Positions 1 through 8,710 of a stretch of 64,000 nt of DNA are shown here, piece after piece. Position numbers and translations under genes: made by a program. The notes beneath the pieces are model-generated. The model was given only the letters and a program-made list of their open reading frames with translations. It made no database searches and had not been told where the DNA came from. The stretch comes from Xanthobacteraceae bacterium (lineage in GTDB: Bacteria > Pseudomonadota > Alphaproteobacteria > Rhizobiales > Xanthobacteraceae), in NCBI GenBank assembly GCA_019635585.1, contig JAHBZE010000001.1:744001-808000 (forward strand). Direction: 5' to 3'. Positions within the stretch are counted from its first letter, which is position 1. Each line of letters starts with the position of its first letter.

Positions 1-3000
1 CCGCCTCATTCGGCGCACCGCGAATACCGATCACGACCTGCACCGGGCGGTCGCCGTTGTTCGCAATGCGGATGGTCTTGCCTTGCAGGTCAGCGGCGCG
101 AATGGTGCGGAAGTAATTGCCCTTGTGCTCGACGCCGTCGATGGTGAGCGAAAGTTGCTGGGCCTCTTTCGCAAAGGCGCGCGCCGCCAGCACCATCCAC
201 GCATTTTCCTGCGTGCTGGTGTGCGGTGTCAGCCCACGCGCGACTTCGAGACGCGCGAGAGCAAGACGCGCCGTGTTCTCGAAACCGGCTTCGGTTGCGA
301 GCGCAGCGATGGAGGCGGCATCACGCAACGGCGAACCGTAGTCGTCGCGGCCCGCGACCGGCGAAAGCTCATCCCTCGGCAATGCACTCAATGCGGAGGC
401 AAAGACCTTTTCCGCACGAACCTTGTCACCGAGCAGCGAGAGCGCCGCAGCTAACTGGCCGCGCGAAAGCGGCGTCGAGAGATCGTCGAGCTTGGCGTCG
501 GCGAGATAGCGAAGATCGCCGACCGGCGCCACGCCGTTGCGGGCGAGCACATAAAGCGCATAAGCAATCGCTTCGACGTTTTGGTCGCCGCCTCGGTTGT
601 TGCCGAGTTGCACAGCGTTGCGGAGCCGGTTCAGCGCGAGCTTGAACTGGTTCTCCGGAACGCTGAAGCCTTTTTCCCGCGCGCGCGTAAGAAAGTCCGT
701 TACGTAAGCGTGCAACCAGGTGTCGGCCGCGCTCGACGAACTCCAGAGACCGAATGCACCCTCAGCGTTCTGGCGCGCGAGCACGCGGCCGATCGCTTCC
801 TTGATGCGCTCGTCAATGCTCTTGTCGAGCGCGAGCTGGTTTTCGCTCGCCAGATCGTTGACGTAGAGCAGTGGCAGCGCGCGGCTCGTGATCTGCTCCG
901 AGCAACCATAAGGATAACGGTCAAGCGCGAGCAGCAGCGAGGGAACGTCGATCGCGTTCTGCGGCGAGACGGTGAGCGACACCGCGCCGGTGCCCGGCAC
1001 CACGTCGGCGAGCAGATTGCTGTCGATCACGATGCTTTCGCCACGTGCAATTTCACGAACTGTGCGCCGTTCGATCGGCGGATAAGCGGGCCGCGTCAGC
1101 AGCGCGTATTTACGCTCGATCGAAAGTCCGTTCGGCCCGGTGAGGCGCACGCTAAGTGAACCGGCACCCGTGCCCTTCCCGATCAGGTCGAGCGTGAAGC
1201 CCGTGCGCGCGCCGCCCGCAAGCGTGAACGTACGGTTCGCTTCTGAGACTTCGACCGCACCCTCGGTGACGAGCGCCACCTGATAGTCGCCCGCAGCACC
1301 TTCGACGTTGGTCACGTCGAGGCGCAGCGTCGAGCGGTCGTTCGCGGCGAGGAAGCGCGGCAAGGTCGCCTGCACCACCACCGGATCGCGGATGATGACT
1401 TCCTGCGCGGTGTGGCCGACCTTGTCCTCGGTCCATGCCGCCGCCATCACGCGCACGCTGCCGTCGAAGGCCGGCACTTCGAACTGCACGTTCGCCTTGC
1501 CGTCCTTGTCCACGGCAACCATGCCCGAGAAGAGGACGAGCGGTGCCTGACTCGGCGGGTTACCCGCCATTTCGAGCGCGTTGGCGTCGCCGCCGGTGCG
1601 GATTTTTCCGCGCACGCCCTGCATACCGTCGATCAGCGCGCCGTAAAGATCGCGGATGTCGCCGGAGAGACGCCGCTGACCCAGATAATAAGTGTCGGGT
1701 GCAGGAGTCTTGTGGTTCGTCAGATTCAGGATGCCGACATCGACCGCCGCAACGACGATGCGCGCAGTGCCCCCGTTCGCGCCGGTTACGGTCACCGGAA
1801 TATTCCAGGTCGTGTTGGGACGAAGCTGCTTCGGCAGTTCAAGTTTCACGGCCAGCGTTTTTGTGGCGCGTCCGACACCGAACCAGGCGACGCCGATGGC
1901 GCGGCTCGGCATGCGGCTCTTCTGCACGTCGAGCGGACGATGATGGAAGGCGACGACATAAGCGCCCGGCCCCCAATCCGCGCCGACGCGGAACGTGACC
2001 TTGCCGCCTGCCGCGCCGATCTGCGTCTGCTGCACAGCGTGGACCTTGTCGCCGACGACCATCACGGTCGCAGCACCGTCGATGCGCGGCGAGATCGACA
2101 CGGTCATGGTGTCGCCCTCGTTATACTCGGTCTTGTCGACCGAGATTTCGAGGCGGTCCGGCGTGTCGGCAGAGGTTTCGCCATAGAAGCCGGAATCGAA
2201 TGCGTAGCTTCCGGCCGGGCCGTTCTGCTCAGCCGAGGTCACTTCGAGGCGATAGCGGCCATAAGGAACATCCGCGGAGATCGTGATCGGCTTTTCCGCC
2301 GAAGTATCTAACTTCCCTTCGGCGACCTTGCGGGTCTGGCGCACCGGCTCGTAATCCCACGAGCCGGAAACGCGATACCACTGGTAACGCGTCTCGACGC
2401 GATAGATCGTCCACTTCATGTTCTTGCGGGCGGCAAGCTTGCCGTCGGGATTCACGAGTATGACGTCGAACAGCGCCTTCTCGCCCTCGCCTACGAGGCC
2501 CTTGAACTGCGGGCGGATTCCGACCGCGGGCGCGGCGGAAGCAATCGGGATCACGATGCGGCGCTCGATGGCGCGACCGCCCGCCTCGTTCATGCGGATC
2601 GTGATCTGCGCTTCCAGCGCGCGCGTGGTGCGCGGCAATTCGGGGAGCGCGATCGAAAGATCGGCGTGGCCCTTCTCGTCGGTCTTCGGCAAATCCGAAA
2701 GCGGACGGCGGATCGGCGTGAAAGTTTCGTCGGCGAGTCCGAAGCTGAAACCGTCGAAGCCACGGCGGAGTTGCGACGCGCGAATCTCGATTTCGCCTTC
2801 GAGATCGAGCGTTGCAGCGGGCGGGCCGAACAGATAGCGGCCATCGACCGCGACCTTCGCCGGCTGGTTCGCGCCGATCTCGGGCGTCGCCGCCTTCAGG
2901 TCGAACTCAATGCGATCCGGCACGTAGTCTTCGACCAGAAACGCGACTTCGCCGACGGGCGCCGCTTTCGGATCGGCATAAGCGCGTAGCCGCCAGGTGC

Positions 3001-4744
3001 CGGTCGCAACACCCGCCAGAAGCGGCATGTCGAAACTGCGGCCGCCGGCTTCGTCGCTATTGATGACGATGCGGCGGTCTTCCGCGCCGTCGGGACGCGA
3101 AAGGATAAAGGTGAGTGGAACGCTGACTGCCTTCGCCTTGGCGTCGCGCAGCAGCGCCGTCACATGCACGGTTTCGCCGGAACGATAGACGCCGCGTTCG
3201 GTGAATACATAAGCGTCGAGCGGTCCCGGCGTCAGCCGGCCCGCAACGCCGCGATCGGTCAGGTCGAACGGGCTTTCGGAGAGCGAAAGAAACGCATAGT
3301 CGGTGCCCTTGCGCTCGGCGATCAGGACCGCAGGCGCGAGACCGCCAGTGCCACGCACGAGGCCGGCGTCGAATTTCGCAAAGCCTTTTACATCGGTCTT
3401 TGCCGTCGCCAGCACTTCGTTGTTCTTGGCAAGCAGTTTCAGTTCGGCGTTCGCGACCGCATTGGCGTTGCCGAGATCGCGCACGAAGACATGCAGGCCG
3501 TCTTCGGCAGTGATCGCGGTCAGGCCGAGATCGGAAACGACGAACCACTGCGTCGCGAGATTCGAATATTCCGGACGGCCGACGGCATCGGCAGGTGTCG
3601 CGATCATCACATAGACGCCGGCCTTCAGGTCTTTGATCGCTTCGTCGATCGGGAATGCGGTCGTCACTTCTTTATTGAGCTCGGAGGTGACTTCGAGTTC
3701 GCCCTTGAAAACAGTCGCCCCTTGGTTCTGCGCAAGCTGCTCGATCTCGCTGCGCGAGAGCGATTGCCGGAACTGGCCGTCAAGCGCAGACGGCAGCAAC
3801 GAACGCTCCCCGATGCGCACGACCTGAATGGTCAGGCGCTTGGTATTGACCGAGATGACCGGAATACCCTTCTGGCCGGTTCGCGGCAGCACATAGGCGC
3901 GGCCGGTGAAGCGCACATCGGCCTTGCGGTCGCGCACGTAAATCTGAAGCTCGGCGGCATTCGCGAGCACTTCGCCGTTCTTCGACGGAATACCGCGGCG
4001 CGCCGTGACGCTATAGGTTTCGCCGTGGCGAAGGCCCTCGATGCAGATCTGCTGTTCGTTATTCGTCACCGAGAGCTTGTCGATGCCCTGCACGGAGATG
4101 AATGGCGAGAAATCGGCCTTCGGCGAGAGCGGCTCGGAGAACTGGATGCAGGCGCGGGGCGATGCGACATCGGCGTCCACCGAATAATCGAGTACGCGGA
4201 AGCCGTGGGTGTCGCGCAGGTTTTCGTAGAAGGATTTCAGCTCGGCCGTTTCGCGGCGCTCGAGCGCGGCCTTGATGGTGTCGAGCGCGGGCCGCCAAAG
4301 TTCGCGGTCGGCGTAAATACGGCCGATGATTTCGAGTGCTTCGGCTTCCTGCGCGCGGTTCGCCGTGCGGCGATAGGAGAGATAGGCCGCAGCAGCGGTA
4401 CGATCGCGGATGATGTTGCGCTCAGGCGCATTGCTCGGTGCGATTTCGCCGAGCGCGCGGGCATAACGCAGCCAGGCCGCCGCGTCCTTCTCCGCATTGA
4501 TCGCGATTTCGCCGAGACGCTGCGCGTGGGTGCGCGTGTCTTTGGCGGCGAGCGCGGCGTCGGCCTCTTTCCGCAATTCGGCGAGCGAGCGCGGCCGGCT
4601 CACGAGTTCTTTCTGGAGTTGAGATTCGAGCCGCGCCGCGCCGGCGTTCAGGTCCGATCTGGAGAAGGGTTTCTCCTGCGCCGAAACCGAGAACGGAACG
4701 AGCAAGGATACCAAGGCCACGAAGCCAAGGAACAAGTGGCGCAT
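1..4744 (-). CDS. Alpha-2-macroglobulin family protein (COG2373 type), C-terminus cut by window edge
   Basis: About 1581 codons are visible without a stop; the gene runs off the left edge. Bacterial alpha-2-macroglobulins are periplasmic protease traps made of stacked MG domains plus a reactive thioester. Residues 1-22 form a Sec signal peptide (MRHLFLGFVALVSLLVPF, cleavage near SVSA/QE) with no lipobox cysteine, so the product is probably soluble and periplasmic rather than a lipoprotein like E. coli YfhM. The thioester motif PYGCSEQ is intact, with Cys at about residue 1281. The ATG is preceded by GGGGAG at 8 nt. Usual family length is 1600-1800 residues, so roughly the last 100-200 are missing. 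A PbpC partner, if present, would lie outside the window. Function by family; no frameshift seen. Confidence 0.93.
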   Translation of the reverse strand, partial: MRHLFLGFVALVSLLVPFSVSAQEKPFSRSDLNAGAARLESQLQKELVSRPRSLAELRKEADAALAAKDTRTHAQRLGEIAINAEKDAAAWLRYARALGEIAPSNAPERNIIRDRTAAAAYLSYRRTANRAQEAEALEIIGRIYADRELWRPALDTIKAALERRETAELKSFYENLRDTHGFRVLDYSVDADVASPRACIQFSEPLSPKADFSPFISVQGIDKLSVTNNEQQICIEGLRHGETYSVTARRGIPSKNGEVLANAAELQIYVRDRKADVRFTGRAYVLPRTGQKGIPVISVNTKRLTIQVVRIGERSLLPSALDGQFRQSLSRSEIEQLAQNQGATVFKGELEVTSELNKEVTTAFPIDEAIKDLKAGVYVMIATPADAVGRPEYSNLATQWFVVSDLGLTAITAEDGLHVFVRDLGNANAVANAELKLLAKNNEVLATAKTDVKGFAKFDAGLVRGTGGLAPAVLIAERKGTDYAFLSLSESPFDLTDRGVAGRLTPGPLDAYVFTERGVYRSGETVHVTALLRDAKAKAVSVPLTFILSRPDGAEDRRIVINSDEAGGRSFDMPLLAGVATGTWRLRAYADPKAAPVGEVAFLVEDYVPDRIEFDLKAATPEIGANQPAKVAVDGRYLFGPPAATLDLEGEIEIRASQLRRGFDGFSFGLADETFTPIRRPLSDLPKTDEKGHADLSIALPELPRTTRALEAQITIRMNEAGGRAIERRIVIPIASAAPAVGIRPQFKGLVGEGEKALFDVILVNPDGKLAARKNMKWTIYRVETRYQWYRVSGSWDYEPVRQTRKVAEGKLDTSAEKPITISADVPYGRYRLEVTSAEQNGPAGSYAFDSGFYGETSADTPDRLEISVDKTEYNEGDTMTVSISPRIDGAATVMVVGDKVHAVQQTQIGAAGGKVTFRVGADWGPGAYVVAFHHRPLDVQKSRMPSRAIGVAWFGVGRATKTLAVKLELPKQLRPNTTWNIPVTVTGANGGTARIVVAAVDVGILNLTNHKTPAPDTYYLGQRRLSGDIRDLYGALIDGMQGVRGKIRTGGDANALEMAGNPPSQAPLVLFSGMVAVDKDGKANVQFEVPAFDGSVRVMAAAWTEDKVGHTAQEVIIRDPVVVQATLPRFLAANDRSTLRLDVTNVEGAAGDYQVALVTEGAVEVSEANRTFTLAGGARTGFTLDLIGKGTGAGSLSVRLTGPNGLSIERKYALLTRPAYPPIERRTVREIARGESIVIDSNLLADVVPGTGAVSLTVSPQNAIDVPSLLLALDRYPYGCSEQITSRALPLLYVNDLASENQLALDKSIDERIKEAIGRVLARQNAEGAFGLWSSSSAADTWLHAYVTDFLTRAREKGFSVPENQFKLALNRLRNAVQLGNNRGGDQNVEAIAYALYVLARNGVAPVGDLRYLADAKLDDLSTPLSRGQLAAALSLLGDKVRAEKVFASALSALPRDELSPVAGRDDYGSPLRDAASIAALATEAGFENTARLALARLEVARGLTPHTSTQENAWMVLAARAFAKEAQQLSLTIDGVEHKGNYFRTIRAADLQGKTIRIANNGDRPVQVVIGIRGAPNEA

Positions 4745-4765
4745 TTTTTAGAACTCCCCAGATAG

Positions 4766-4779
4766 TGACCGGCCGGTCA
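4766..4779. promoter_or_regulatory. Perfect 14-bp palindrome upstream of the macroglobulin gene
   Basis: TGACCGGCCGGTCA lies 22 bp before the macroglobulin ATG; its minus strand reads TTGACC and could overlap a -35 element. It resembles the TGACC/GGTCA arms of the PaaR-type sites in the paa region, but the arms are 4 bp closer, so the same protein is unlikely to bind. Possible operator; no direct evidence. Confidence 0.3.
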
Positions 4780-4968
4780 AGAACGCCGGATCATGCGGGC
4801 TTATAGCAGCCGCGCGCTGCCGCATCGTAGTTTGGAAATCGCGTCTGCTTCGTGGCATCGCCAAAACAGGGGACACAATTTCGTTATTGCCGCGCGGAAA
4901 TTCGTGATTCCACCTGCGGCGGGATTTCGGCTAAAAATGGCGGCGTTGAAACGCTGGGGAAGCTGACC

Positions 4969-5193
4969 ATGAGAAAATATCTCGCCGCCGCCGCGATCGC
5001 GCTTGCCGCCTTCGTCGGCTATTCCTTCGTCACGCCGACCGCCGCGGAAGCGGCCTACTGCACCGCACGCAGCCCTTATGCATCTGGCTGGGGTTCGGGC
5101 AACCTGAACTACGCGCGCCGCCGCGCGCTCTACGAGTGCGCAGTCCGCACGCCGCGCGGCTACACCTGCTACATCACCAGCTGCTCCTACTGA
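4969..5193 (+). CDS. Small secreted protein with four cysteines, function unknown
   Basis: A 74-residue protein starting at MRKYLAAAA. GGGGAAG lies 8 nt before the ATG, which decides against an upstream in-frame start at 4852. Residues 1-28 are a clear Sec signal peptide ending PTAAEA/A. The mature part is about 46 residues, rich in Tyr, Arg, Gly and Ser, with four Cys (AYC, YEC, YTC, TSC), enough for two disulfides in the periplasm or outside the cell. It is followed by a strong terminator, so it is likely a one-gene transcript. I recognise no domain. It is divergent from the macroglobulin gene; the pairing may be accidental. Confidence 0.72.
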   Translation: MRKYLAAAAIALAAFVGYSFVTPTAAEAAYCTARSPYASGWGSGNLNYARRRALYECAVRTPRGYTCYITSCSY

Positions 5194-5214
5194 GCCGGGC
5201 GCCTCGCCGAAATC

Positions 5215-5247
5215 AGGCCGGTTCGCACCTCGCGGACCGGCCTTTTT
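5215..5247 (+). terminator. Rho-independent terminator of the small secreted protein gene
   Basis: AGGCCGGT (5215-5222) pairs with ACCGGCCT (5236-5243) across a 13-nt loop, followed by a run of five T (5243-5247). It starts 22 bp after the stop codon. Confidence 0.85.
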
Positions 5248-5382
5248 CGTTTCGCGCGGCGGAACACCCTGCCCGGACGCTACGGAAAGCGGACGGCAAT
5301 CGCCGCTTCTACGTCGGCGGGCTTTGCGCGCCTTAGCCCGCGCGCTAAGACCTCCGGGCATCCAGCCCGGAGACTGCCTCGC

Positions 5383-6564
5383 ATGTCGCTCGAAACCTTC
5401 CGCCAAGAGACGCGCGAATGGCTCGCGCAGAATTGCCCGCCGGCAATGCGCAAGCCCTCGCGCGGCGAGCCGGACATCTGCTGGGGCGGCCGCAACTGGA
5501 AATTCGAATCCGACGACCAGAAAATCTGGCTCGAGCGCATGGCCGCGCGCGGCTGGACCGTGCCGATGTGGCCGAAGGAATACGGCGGCGGCGGCCTCTC
5601 GCGCGAGGAGGAAAAAATCCTGCGCGAGGAAATGCGCGCGATCGGTGCGCGCTCGCCGCTCGAGAGCTTCGGCATCTGGATGCTCGGCCCCGCGCTTCTG
5701 CAATTCGGTAATGAGGCACAGAAGAAAGAGCATCTGCCGAAAATCGCACGCGGCGAAATCCGCTGGTGTCAGGGCTATTCCGAACCTGGCGCGGGCTCCG
5801 ACCTCGCCTCGCTCCAGACCAAGGCCGAAGACAAAGGCGACCACTTCCTCGTTAACGGTCAGAAAATCTGGACCTCCTACGCCGACAAGGCCGACTGGAT
5901 TTTTTGCCTCGTGCGCACCGACCCCGCCGCGCCGAAGCACAACGGCATTTCCTTCGTACTGTTCGACATGGCAACGCCGGGCGTTTCGACCAAGCCTATC
6001 CTGCTGATCTCCGGCAAGTCTCCGTTCTGCGAAACCTTCTTCGACAACGTAAAGGTTCCGAAAGAAAACCTCGTCGGCAACCTGAACGAAGGCTGGACGA
6101 TCGCGAAATATCTGCTGACGCACGAGCGCGCCTCGATCGGCGCGGGAGGTTCGCTCGCAGGACTTCGCTCGCTTCCCGCCGCCGCGATCAAGGCTGTCGG
6201 CCGCGATCAGAATGGCCGCCTCGCCGATCCCTTCATCCGCAACGACATCATCCGCGCGGAAATCGACGGCTACGCGCTGCTTGCGACCGTCGAGCGCTAC
6301 AAGGCCGAAGCGAAAGCGGGCCAAGGCGTCGGCTCGAAATCGGCAATCCTGAAATATGCCGGCACCGAACTGAACAAGCGCCGCTACGAAACCTTCATGA
6401 CGATCGCAGGCTCCGACGGACTCGAATGGGAAAGCGAACGCTCGGAGGACGGAACGCTCGCGCGCGAATGGCTCCGCACCAAGGCGAATTCCATCGAAGG
6501 CGGCACCTCCGAAGTCATGCTCGGCATCGTCGCCAAGCAAATCCTGAAATTGCCGGGAGCCTGA
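5383..6564 (+). CDS. Acyl-CoA dehydrogenase, probable catalytic subunit of a pair
   Basis: A 393-residue FAD-dependent acyl-CoA dehydrogenase that oxidises an acyl-CoA to the 2,3-enoyl-CoA and passes electrons to ETF. The N-terminal helical domain starts MSLETFRQETREWL; the flavin and substrate loops WCQGYSEPGAGSDLASL (about 127-143) and ENLVGNLNEGW are typical. The C-terminal SIEGGTSEVMLG contains the E-G-[GT] Glu position used as catalytic base in many family members. GGAG lies 10 nt before the ATG. The stop at 6562-6564 is one base from the next ATG, so the two dehydrogenases are translationally coupled. The exact substrate cannot be read from sequence. Confidence 0.93.
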   Translation: MSLETFRQETREWLAQNCPPAMRKPSRGEPDICWGGRNWKFESDDQKIWLERMAARGWTVPMWPKEYGGGGLSREEEKILREEMRAIGARSPLESFGIWMLGPALLQFGNEAQKKEHLPKIARGEIRWCQGYSEPGAGSDLASLQTKAEDKGDHFLVNGQKIWTSYADKADWIFCLVRTDPAAPKHNGISFVLFDMATPGVSTKPILLISGKSPFCETFFDNVKVPKENLVGNLNEGWTIAKYLLTHERASIGAGGSLAGLRSLPAAAIKAVGRDQNGRLADPFIRNDIIRAEIDGYALLATVERYKAEAKAGQGVGSKSAILKYAGTELNKRRYETFMTIAGSDGLEWESERSEDGTLAREWLRTKANSIEGGTSEVMLGIVAKQILKLPGA

Positions 6565-6565
6565 A

Positions 6566-7702
6566 ATGATCGCGCTCGACGAAGACCGGATCATGCTGCG
6601 CGATTCCGCGCGCGAATATCTGACCGACAAGTCGCCCGTCTCCGAACTCCGCCGCTTGCGCGACACACGCGACAAGGACGGCTTCAATCGCGATCTTTGG
6701 CGCGGCATGAAGGACATGGGCTGGACCGGCATCCTGATCGACGAAGCGAACGGCGGCTCCGACTTCGGTCATGTCGGCATGGCGCTGGTCTGCGAGGAAA
6801 TGGGCCGCACGCTTGCCGCCTCCCCATTCCTCTCGACCGCAGTCATGGCCGCGACCGCGCTGCGCCGGGGCGGCTCGGAAGAACAGAAGAAAAAATGGCT
6901 GCCCGCGATCTCGGAAGCCAAAGCGATCATCGCGCTCGCGGTCGATGAAGGCCGCAAGCACAACCCGGAAGGCACCGCGCTGAAAGCGGAAATGTCCGGC
7001 AACGCGTTCCGCCTCAACGGCGACAAGACCTTCGTGGTCGATGGCCACGTTGCAGACCAGATCATTGTTGCGGCGCGCACCGAAGGCGAACCCGGCAAGA
7101 AAGAAGGGATTTCGCTGTTCCTGATCGACGCGAAGTCGCCGGGCATTTCGATCGAACGCGTTGTCGGCGTCGATAGCCGCAACAATGCACGCATCAAGTT
7201 CGAGAATGTGCACGCCGCGGGCACCGACGCGCTCGGCGAAGTCGGTAAAGGCTACGCGCTGCTCGAAAACACACTGAACGCGGGCCGCGCCGGCATTTCC
7301 GCCGAGATGCTCGGCGTCGCGGGCGAGAGCTTCGACCGCACCCTCGCCTATCTGAAAGAGCGCAAGCAGTTCGGCAAGTTCATCGGCGAGTTCCAGGCGC
7401 TGCAACATCGCGCCGCGCACCTGTTCGGCGAACTGGAACTACTGCGTTCGCTCGTGCTTTCGGCCTGTGTTGCGCTCGACAAGAATCCCGCCGCTGCGGG
7501 ACTTTCCGTCAGCGCAGCCAAGTTCAAAGCGGCGGAAGTCGTGAAACTCGCGGTTTCAGAAGCCGTGCAGATGTTCGGCGGCATGGGTATGACCGACGAG
7601 GTGGACATCGGCCTCTTTATGAAACGTGCGCGCGCGACGCAGGAATTCCTGGGCGATGCAGGATTCCACGCTGACCGCTTTGCGCTGGCGCAGAAATTCT
7701 GA
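6566..7702 (+). CDS. Acyl-CoA dehydrogenase, second member of the pair
   Basis: 378 residues, same superfamily as the gene immediately upstream but a diverged branch. The N-terminus MIALDEDRIMLRDSAREYL and the region ERKQFGKFIGEFQALQHRAA are typical. The C-terminal segment has QMFGGMGMTDEVDIGLFMKR but lacks the EGT-type Glu motif seen in its partner. Adjacent pairs of this kind form alpha2beta2 heteromers in steroid-type side-chain degradation, with active-site residues supplied mainly by one subunit. That arrangement is inferred here from order and motif loss. Confidence 0.92.
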   Translation: MIALDEDRIMLRDSAREYLTDKSPVSELRRLRDTRDKDGFNRDLWRGMKDMGWTGILIDEANGGSDFGHVGMALVCEEMGRTLAASPFLSTAVMAATALRRGGSEEQKKKWLPAISEAKAIIALAVDEGRKHNPEGTALKAEMSGNAFRLNGDKTFVVDGHVADQIIVAARTEGEPGKKEGISLFLIDAKSPGISIERVVGVDSRNNARIKFENVHAAGTDALGEVGKGYALLENTLNAGRAGISAEMLGVAGESFDRTLAYLKERKQFGKFIGEFQALQHRAAHLFGELELLRSLVLSACVALDKNPAAAGLSVSAAKFKAAEVVKLAVSEAVQMFGGMGMTDEVDIGLFMKRARATQEFLGDAGFHADRFALAQKF

Positions 7703-7735
7703 TCTCAACGAACAAGAAAATTACACGAGGATAAT

Positions 7736-8662
7736 ATGACTATTCGCTTCGATAACCGCGTTGCCATCGTAACGGGTGCAGGAAACGGAATCGGCAAATC
7801 GCACGCGCTTTCGCTGGCCTCGCTCGGCGCGAAAGTCGTCGTGAACGATCTCGGCGGCGCGCGAGACGGCTCGGGCGGCTCGCTCTCGGCCGCGGAAACG
7901 GTGGTGCAGGAGATCAAGGCGAAGGGCGGCGACGCGATCGCAAACGGCGCGAACGTCGCCAAATACAACGAAGTCGAGCAGATGATCGAAGACGCCAAGA
8001 AGAAGTGGGGACGCGTCGATATTCTGGTCAATAACGCCGGCATCCTGCGCGACAAAACCTTCTCCAAGATGGAGCTCGACGATTTCCGCCTCGTGCTCGA
8101 AGTACATCTGATGGGCTCAGTGAATTGCTGCAAGGCGGCGTGGGAAACCATGCGCGAACAGAATTACGGCCGCATCGTTCTGACTTCTTCTTCCTCCGGT
8201 CTGTTCGGCAACTTCGGCCAATCTAACTATGGTGCAGCAAAAGCGGCGATGGTTGGCCTGATGAATGTGCTTCACCACGAGGGGCAGAAGTTCAACATCC
8301 GCGTGAATACGCTTTCGCCGACCGCCGCGACGCGCATGACGGAAGAACTCTTGCCGCCGAACGTGCTGCAACTCATGCAGCCCGAAGCGATCACGCCCGC
8401 CGTGCTCTACATGGTGAGCGAGAACGCCCCTTCCCGTACCATCATGGGCGCGGGCGCGGGCGTCTATTCGGTGATCCGCATCGTCGAGACGCAGGGCGTC
8501 TATTTCCCGCCGGAGGAGCGCACCCCGGATGCGATCGCCGCTAAGTTCGGCGAAATCTCCGATCTGAAAACCGCGCAGGCGCTGGAAGGTGCGTTCCAGC
8601 AGACGCAGAAATATGTCGCGATGGCCGCGAAAGCCGCGGGCATCGACCTGTCGCAGAAGTAG
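7736..8662 (+). CDS. SDR dehydrogenase, 17beta-HSD4/(3R)-hydroxyacyl-CoA dehydrogenase type
   Basis: 308 residues. The Rossmann motif TGAGNGIGKSHA (about 15-26), NDLGGARDGSGGS loop, NNAG, and Ser plus YGAAK catalytic set are all present. The long loop after the second strand is characteristic of the dehydrogenase part of HSD17B4/MFE-2. These enzymes oxidise 3-hydroxyacyl-CoA (or a steroid alcohol) with NAD. The gene starts 33 bp after the second acyl-CoA dehydrogenase, with GAGG 6 nt before the ATG. The placement suggests the third step of the same beta-oxidation sequence. No hydratase or thiolase is in this operon. Confidence 0.88.
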   Translation: MTIRFDNRVAIVTGAGNGIGKSHALSLASLGAKVVVNDLGGARDGSGGSLSAAETVVQEIKAKGGDAIANGANVAKYNEVEQMIEDAKKKWGRVDILVNNAGILRDKTFSKMELDDFRLVLEVHLMGSVNCCKAAWETMREQNYGRIVLTSSSSGLFGNFGQSNYGAAKAAMVGLMNVLHHEGQKFNIRVNTLSPTAATRMTEELLPPNVLQLMQPEAITPAVLYMVSENAPSRTIMGAGAGVYSVIRIVETQGVYFPPEERTPDAIAAKFGEISDLKTAQALEGAFQQTQKYVAMAAKAAGIDLSQK

Positions 8663-8710
8663 CTCCCGCCGTCATTCGCTTTCTGAGGAAGCTGCGCTAG
8701 ACTCCAGCGT

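Noticed and set aside
3164-4765. Long plus-strand open frame of about 530 codons opposite the macroglobulin gene
   Set aside because: Arg/His/Phe-rich translation with no domain, produced by GC third-position bias of the real minus-strand gene, which has a signal peptide and thioester motif.
4766-4779. Third PaaR site at the macroglobulin gene
   Set aside because: Arms TGACC/GGTCA match, but the spacing is 4 bp shorter than in the two paa sites, so the same regulator is unlikely.
4801-6732. Minus-strand open frame of about 640 codons
   Set aside because: Antisense to the small secreted protein and the first acyl-CoA dehydrogenase, both with clear family sequence or signals; translation shows no recognisable domain.
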